A program made the translations under genes and the position numbers. Shown here piece by piece: positions 37,373-40,695 of a stretch of 40,695 nt of DNA. Location of the stretch: positions 1 through 40,695 of the forward strand of contig CANFXC010000019.1 in assembly GCA_947450765.1 (NCBI GenBank), given 5' to 3'. Every line of letters begins with the position of its first letter. Within the stretch, counting starts at the first letter, position 1. This stretch comes from Comamonadaceae bacterium (GTDB lineage: Bacteria; Pseudomonadota; Gammaproteobacteria; Burkholderiales; Burkholderiaceae_C). The notes beneath the pieces were generated by a model, which saw only the letters and a list, made by a program, of their open reading frames with translations, made no database searches and was not told the origin of the DNA.

Positions 37373-38164
37373 TTACAGGCTGAACATCCAAGCGGTGAGC
37401 AGGAAATCCAAACCCAATACCGCCAAGGAGGCGACGACCACCGTGCCCGTGGTCGCCCGCGACACGCCTTCAGGCGTTGGCTGTGACTCAAAGCCCTGGT
37501 ACAAAGCCACGAATGTGACCGTGACACCAAACACAAAACTTTTGATGACGCCATTACCGACATCGCGCCAAACATCGACACCGCCTTGCATCTGGCTCCA
37601 AAATGACCCTGCGTCAATGCCGATCATCAGCACGCCAACCATCCAGCCACCCATGATGCCGACGGCACTGAAAACTGCCGCCAGCAGCGGCATAGCGATC
37701 ATGCCGCCCCAAAAACGCGGCGCCAAAATGCGCCGAATCGGATCTACCGCCATCATTTCCATGGCCGAGAGTTGCTCACCCGCTTTCATCAGGCCAATCT
37801 CAGCCGTCAGAGCCGTCCCAGCGCGACCCGCGAACAGCAAGGCCGTCACCACCGGGCCAAGTTCGCGCACCAGACTGAGCGCGACCAGCAGCCCGAGAGC
37901 TTCGGCCGAACCATAACGCTGCAGCGTGTAATAGCCTTGCAAACTCAGGACAAAACCGACAAAGAGACCGGACACCGCAATGATGGCCAGGGAGTAATTG
38001 CCCAAAAAGAAAATCTGATCGCGGACCAGTCCAAAACGCCGAAGCGTCGGGCCCGACAGCGCGACAAGCTGGGCGAACAGCCGGGCGGCTTGACCGAGCT
38101 GGGCCAGCTGGCTGCGCGTCGCCTGACCGAGATCGGCCACTGAGTCCATGGGCTGCCATTTCAT
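37373..38164 (-). CDS. mlaE: Phospholipid ABC transporter permease MlaE
   Basis: The 263-residue permease has the MlaE-domain core: IIAVSGLFVGFVLSLQGYYTLQRYGSAEALGLLVALSLVRELGPVVTALLFAGRAGTALTAEIGLMKAGEQLSAMEMMAVDP, with the EIG coupling region, then GGWMVGVLMIG and later helices. It is the membrane subunit of MlaFEDB. The ATG overlaps the mlaF stop (ATGA). The amphipathic N-terminus (about 1-40) fits the interfacial helix of the family. Confidence 0.96.
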   Translation of the reverse strand: MKWQPMDSVADLGQATRSQLAQLGQAARLFAQLVALSGPTLRRFGLVRDQIFFLGNYSLAIIAVSGLFVGFVLSLQGYYTLQRYGSAEALGLLVALSLVRELGPVVTALLFAGRAGTALTAEIGLMKAGEQLSAMEMMAVDPIRRILAPRFWGGMIAMPLLAAVFSAVGIMGGWMVGVLMIGIDAGSFWSQMQGGVDVWRDVGNGVIKSFVFGVTVTFVALYQGFESQPTPEGVSRATTGTVVVASLAVLGLDFLLTAWMFSL

Positions 38165-39039
38165 GAGCGGCCACCTTTCGAAGGCTGTTGCGCTTTGGGC
38201 GCAGGACTTTTGCCGCCGCGACTCTGCGGGCCGTAGTCGGCCTCGGCGTCTGGCCCCGGGTAATGAAACTCCACCGGGCCTTCGCTCAAGGCATTGACAA
38301 ATTGGTGCACCAGCGGGTCTTTGGAGTTCTTGACCTCATCCGGCGTTCCTTCTGCCGCAATGCCGCCGTTGGCCAAAATAATGACCTTGTCGGCAATACG
38401 GAAGGTCTCTTCCAAATCGTGCGACACCACGATGCTGGTGATGCCGAGCGTGTCATTCAACTGACGAATCAGCTGAGCCGCCGTACCTAAAGAGATCGGG
38501 TCCAGCCCCGCAAAGGGCTCGTCGTACATGATGAGTTCCGGGTCCAGCACGATGGCCCGCGCCAGCGCCACGCGCCGCGCCATACCGCCTGAAATTTCAG
38601 AGGGCATCAAATCACGCGCCCCGCGCAAACCCACCGCGTCGAGCTTCATGAGCACGATGTCACGGATTAATTCAGGGCCCAGGCGGGTGTGTTCGCGCAG
38701 GGGGAACGCGACGTTGTCAAAGACACTCAGGTCGGTGAACAGCGCGCCAAACTGGAACAGCATGCCCATGCGGCGCCGGGCCGCATACAACTCAGTTTGG
38801 CCCAAGCCACCGACATTCTGCGCATCAAACAAGACATCGCCGGAAGTGGCTTTTTGCTGACCGCCGATCAGCCGCAAAACGGTGGTTTTGCCGCCGCCAG
38901 AGGCACCCATCAAGGCGGTGACCTTGCCGCGTGGCACGCTCAGGCTGATGTCTTTCAGAATGACGCGGTCGCCCTTGGCGCCAGGGTAGGCGAAGGTGAC
39001 TTGCTTGAATTCGACGAGAGAAGACGACTGTTCGGCCAT
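38161..39039 (-). CDS. mlaF: Phospholipid ABC transporter ATPase MlaF
   Basis: The 292-residue ATPase has Walker A GASGGGKTT at 45-53, signature ISGGMARR at 149-156, and Walker B LIMYDEPFAGLDP at 169-181. The Q-loop region MGMLFQFGALFTDLSVFDNVAFPLREH is typical of MlaF. A 25-residue Pro/Lys/Gly-rich tail extends past the E. coli length. I chose ATG at 39039 because MAEQSSSLVEFKQVTF matches the domain start, but it lacks a ribosome-binding site and lies 10 bases after a hairpin; an ATG 27 codons upstream (39120) is the alternative. It is the first gene of the mla run. Confidence 0.95.
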   Translation of the reverse strand: MAEQSSSLVEFKQVTFAYPGAKGDRVILKDISLSVPRGKVTALMGASGGGKTTVLRLIGGQQKATSGDVLFDAQNVGGLGQTELYAARRRMGMLFQFGALFTDLSVFDNVAFPLREHTRLGPELIRDIVLMKLDAVGLRGARDLMPSEISGGMARRVALARAIVLDPELIMYDEPFAGLDPISLGTAAQLIRQLNDTLGITSIVVSHDLEETFRIADKVIILANGGIAAEGTPDEVKNSKDPLVHQFVNALSEGPVEFHYPGPDAEADYGPQSRGGKSPAPKAQQPSKGGRS

Positions 39040-39049
39040 GAAAGGTAGA

Positions 39050-39070
39050 AAGCCGGCAGAACGCCGGCTT
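39050..39070 (-). terminator. Hairpin just upstream of mlaF, possible gltBD terminator
   Basis: AAGCCGGC / GCCGGCTT (39050-39057 and 39063-39070) forms an 8-bp GC-rich stem with a 5-base loop. On the minus strand it is followed by TTCTACCTTTC, a weak pyrimidine tract. It lies after gltD and 10 bases before the mlaF ATG, so it could end gltBD transcripts, or mask the mlaF start if the transcript reads through. Confidence 0.55.
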
Positions 39071-39164
39071 GGATGAGGGTAAGCCCTGATGATAAGGCTT
39101 TTAACGTATTTGACGCCCATCGCCCGTCTGAATGCCGAGCAATCGATAGCGATTTAACAACGGT

Positions 39165-40631
39165 TCATCGCGGCAAGTCGCTGCTGCCCATCAGGAATTC
39201 GTCGACGGCACGGGCGGCTTGCCGACCTTCACGAATCGCCCACACCACCAAGCTCTGGCCACGGCGAATATCACCGGCGGCAAAAACTTTCGGCACGTTG
39301 GTGGCGTAACCGCCGGTGAATTCAGTGCTGGCTTTGGCGTTGCCGCGGTTGTCGGCTTCGACACCGAAGGCCTTGAGCACGGTGCTGACCGGTGCGACAA
39401 AGCCCATGGCCAGCAGCACCAAGTCGGCCTTGAGCAATTGCTCCGAGCCCGCAACTTCCTGCATCTTGCCGTCTTTCCATTCAACGCGAACGGTTTTGAG
39501 ACCGGTGAGTTTGCCTTTTTCACCGATGAATTCTTTGGTCGAAATGGCGAACTCGCGATCGCAACCTTCTTCATGGCTGGTGCTGGTGCGCAGCTTGATC
39601 GGCCAGTACGGCCAGGTCATCGGGCGGTTTTCTTCAGCCGGTGGCTCGGGCATCAATTCGAACTGCGTGACGCTGACCGCGCCATGGCGGTTGCTGGTGC
39701 CAACGCAATCGGAGCCGGTGTCGCCGCCGCCGATCACGATGACGTGTTTACCGGCCGCGCGCAGCTGGTCTTTCAGCTTGTCGCCAGCATTGACCTTGTT
39801 TTGTTGTGGCAAAAATTCCATCGCGAAATGGATGCCCGACAGATCACGGCCAGGCACCGGCAAGTCGCGTGACTGCTCGGCGCCGCCCGTCAAAACCACG
39901 GCATCAAAGTCTTTTTGCAGCTGTGCCGGTGTGATGGTTTCAGTCGCCCAGTTGGTGACCTTGCTGTCTTTTGGCAAGTCACCGACCAACACGCCACAAC
40001 GGAAAGTCACGCCTTCGGCCTTCATCTGTTCGACGCGGCGGTCGATGTGGATTTTTTCCATCTTGAAGTCAGGAATGCCGTAACGCAGCAGGCCGCCCAC
40101 GCGGTCGTTCTTTTCGAACAGCGTCACGTCATGGCCGACACGCGCAAGTTGCTGCGCAGCCGCCAGACCGGCAGGACCGGAGCCCACGACAGCGACTTTT
40201 TTGCCCGTCTTGTGCTTCGGCAACTGCGGCGTGACCCAGCCTTCGGCCCAAGCGCGGTCGATGATGGCGTGTTCTATCGACTTGATGCCGACGGCCTCGT
40301 CATTCACGTTGAGTGTGCAGGCCGCCTCGCAAGGCGCCGGGCAAATACGGCCGGTGAACTCGGGAAAGTTGTTGGTGCTGTGCAGCGTCTGAATGGCATT
40401 TTTCCAGTCGTTGCGAAACACCATGTCATTGAAGTCAGGGATGATGTTGTTGACCGGGCAGCCGCTGTTGCAAAACGGTGTGCCGCAGTCCATGCAGCGC
40501 GCCGCTTGCTGCGTAGCTTGCTTGTCATCCAGACCGATGACGATTTCTTTGTAGTTCTTCAGACGCTCGGCGACGGGCTTGTAGCCCTCTTCGAGCCGCT
40601 CGAATTCCATGAAGCCAGTGATTTTTCCCAT
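39165..40631 (-). CDS. gltD: Glutamate synthase (NADPH) small subunit
   Basis: The 488-residue flavoprotein transfers electrons from NADPH to the large subunit GltB. The N-terminal iron-sulfur region has C46, C49, C54 and C58 ([16 protein letters not shown]) and C97, C101 and C105. The FAD fold starts [20 protein letters not shown], the NADPH-binding fold is [14 protein letters not shown], and the second FAD motif is [18 protein letters not shown]. Length and motifs match GltD. It follows gltB, whose stop lies 24 bases upstream. Confidence 0.97.
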   Translation of the reverse strand: MGKITGFMEFERLEEGYKPVAERLKNYKEIVIGLDDKQATQQAARCMDCGTPFCNSGCPVNNIIPDFNDMVFRNDWKNAIQTLHSTNNFPEFTGRICPAPCEAACTLNVNDEAVGIKSIEHAIIDRAWAEGWVTPQLPKHKTGKKVAVVGSGPAGLAAAQQLARVGHDVTLFEKNDRVGGLLRYGIPDFKMEKIHIDRRVEQMKAEGVTFRCGVLVGDLPKDSKVTNWATETITPAQLQKDFDAVVLTGGAEQSRDLPVPGRDLSGIHFAMEFLPQQNKVNAGDKLKDQLRAAGKHVIVIGGGDTGSDCVGTSNRHGAVSVTQFELMPEPPAEENRPMTWPYWPIKLRTSTSHEEGCDREFAISTKEFIGEKGKLTGLKTVRVEWKDGKMQEVAGSEQLLKADLVLLAMGFVAPVSTVLKAFGVEADNRGNAKASTEFTGGYATNVPKVFAAGDIRRGQSLVVWAIREGRQAARAVDEFLMGSSDLPR

Positions 40632-40655
40632 GATGAATGTCCTGTCGATTCAGTT

Positions 40656-40695
40656 TTATGCAACGTTGGTCGCCACTTGAGCGCGCGTGGTTTCG
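40656..40695 (-). CDS. gltB: Glutamate synthase large subunit, C-terminal fragment
   Basis: Only the last 12 codons (ETTRAQVATNVA) and the TAA stop lie in the window. The frame is open to the edge and the position directly before gltD is that of gltB. The fragment is too short to confirm by sequence alone, so the call rests on context. Confidence 0.7.
   Translation of the reverse strand, partial: ETTRAQVATNVA

Noticed and set aside
1..40695. CRISPR array, prophage, insertion sequence or defence island
   Set aside because: No regularly spaced repeats, transposase, integrase, toxin-antitoxin or nuclease genes are visible; nearly every base is assigned to conserved housekeeping genes.

Overview
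The window reads as a stretch of core chromosome from a betaproteobacterium of the order Burkholderiales, most likely Comamonadaceae (Rhodoferax/Polaromonas-like). This rests on the appearance of the proteins and on gene order: rplU-rpmA-obgE-proB, secA next to dciA, petABC followed by sspAB, and mlaFED-mlaA-mlaCB-ibaG-murA-hisGDCBHAFIE-hinT-tatABC. Base composition and codon use look even throughout. I found no insertion sequence, prophage, CRISPR array or rRNA.

Layout. (1) 1-2662, plus strand: end of rplU, then rpmA, obgE and proB. (2) 2684-5913: rppH, divergent from proS, which is translationally coupled to a lytic transglycosylase with a Tat-like signal. (3) 5935-11356, minus strand: secA, a terminator, argJ, a DUF815 AAA-type ATPase and a MutT-like Nudix enzyme. 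(4) 11628-13367, plus strand: dciA (helicase loader family) and a secreted SGNH/GDSL hydrolase, the only gene that looks accessory. (5) 13496-17769, minus strand: the bc1 complex petABC, then sspA and sspB, then tRNA-Thr(TGT) 12 bases after the sspB stop, then a terminator. (6) 18015-21733: mscL (plus), pdxA and a NIF3-family gene (minus), and a DegS/DegQ-like protease (plus). (7) 21784-39039, minus strand: a 17-kb co-oriented run comprising the Mla phospholipid transport system, an ABC-2 exporter pair, ibaG, murA, the whole histidine pathway except hisZ and hisN, a DUF4870 membrane protein, hinT and tatABC. (8) 39165-40695, minus strand: gltD and the last codons of gltB.

Many neighbouring genes overlap by ATGA, where the stop of one is the start of the next. 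I count eleven such junctions, so translational coupling is pervasive. The functional themes are envelope maintenance (Mla, MurA, MscL, DegS-like protease, lytic transglycosylase), protein export (SecA, TatABC), respiration (bc1) and amino-acid synthesis (Pro, Arg, His, Glu).

I did not find a convincing undescribed system. The points most worth checking are Tat-like signals on MlaC and the transglycosylase, a KR rather than RR pair in the Rieske signal, a PVWY motif in cytochrome b, the tRNA gene at the end of the ssp operon, non-ATG starts in the mla operon, and the DUF815 ATPase coupled to a Nudix hydrolase.
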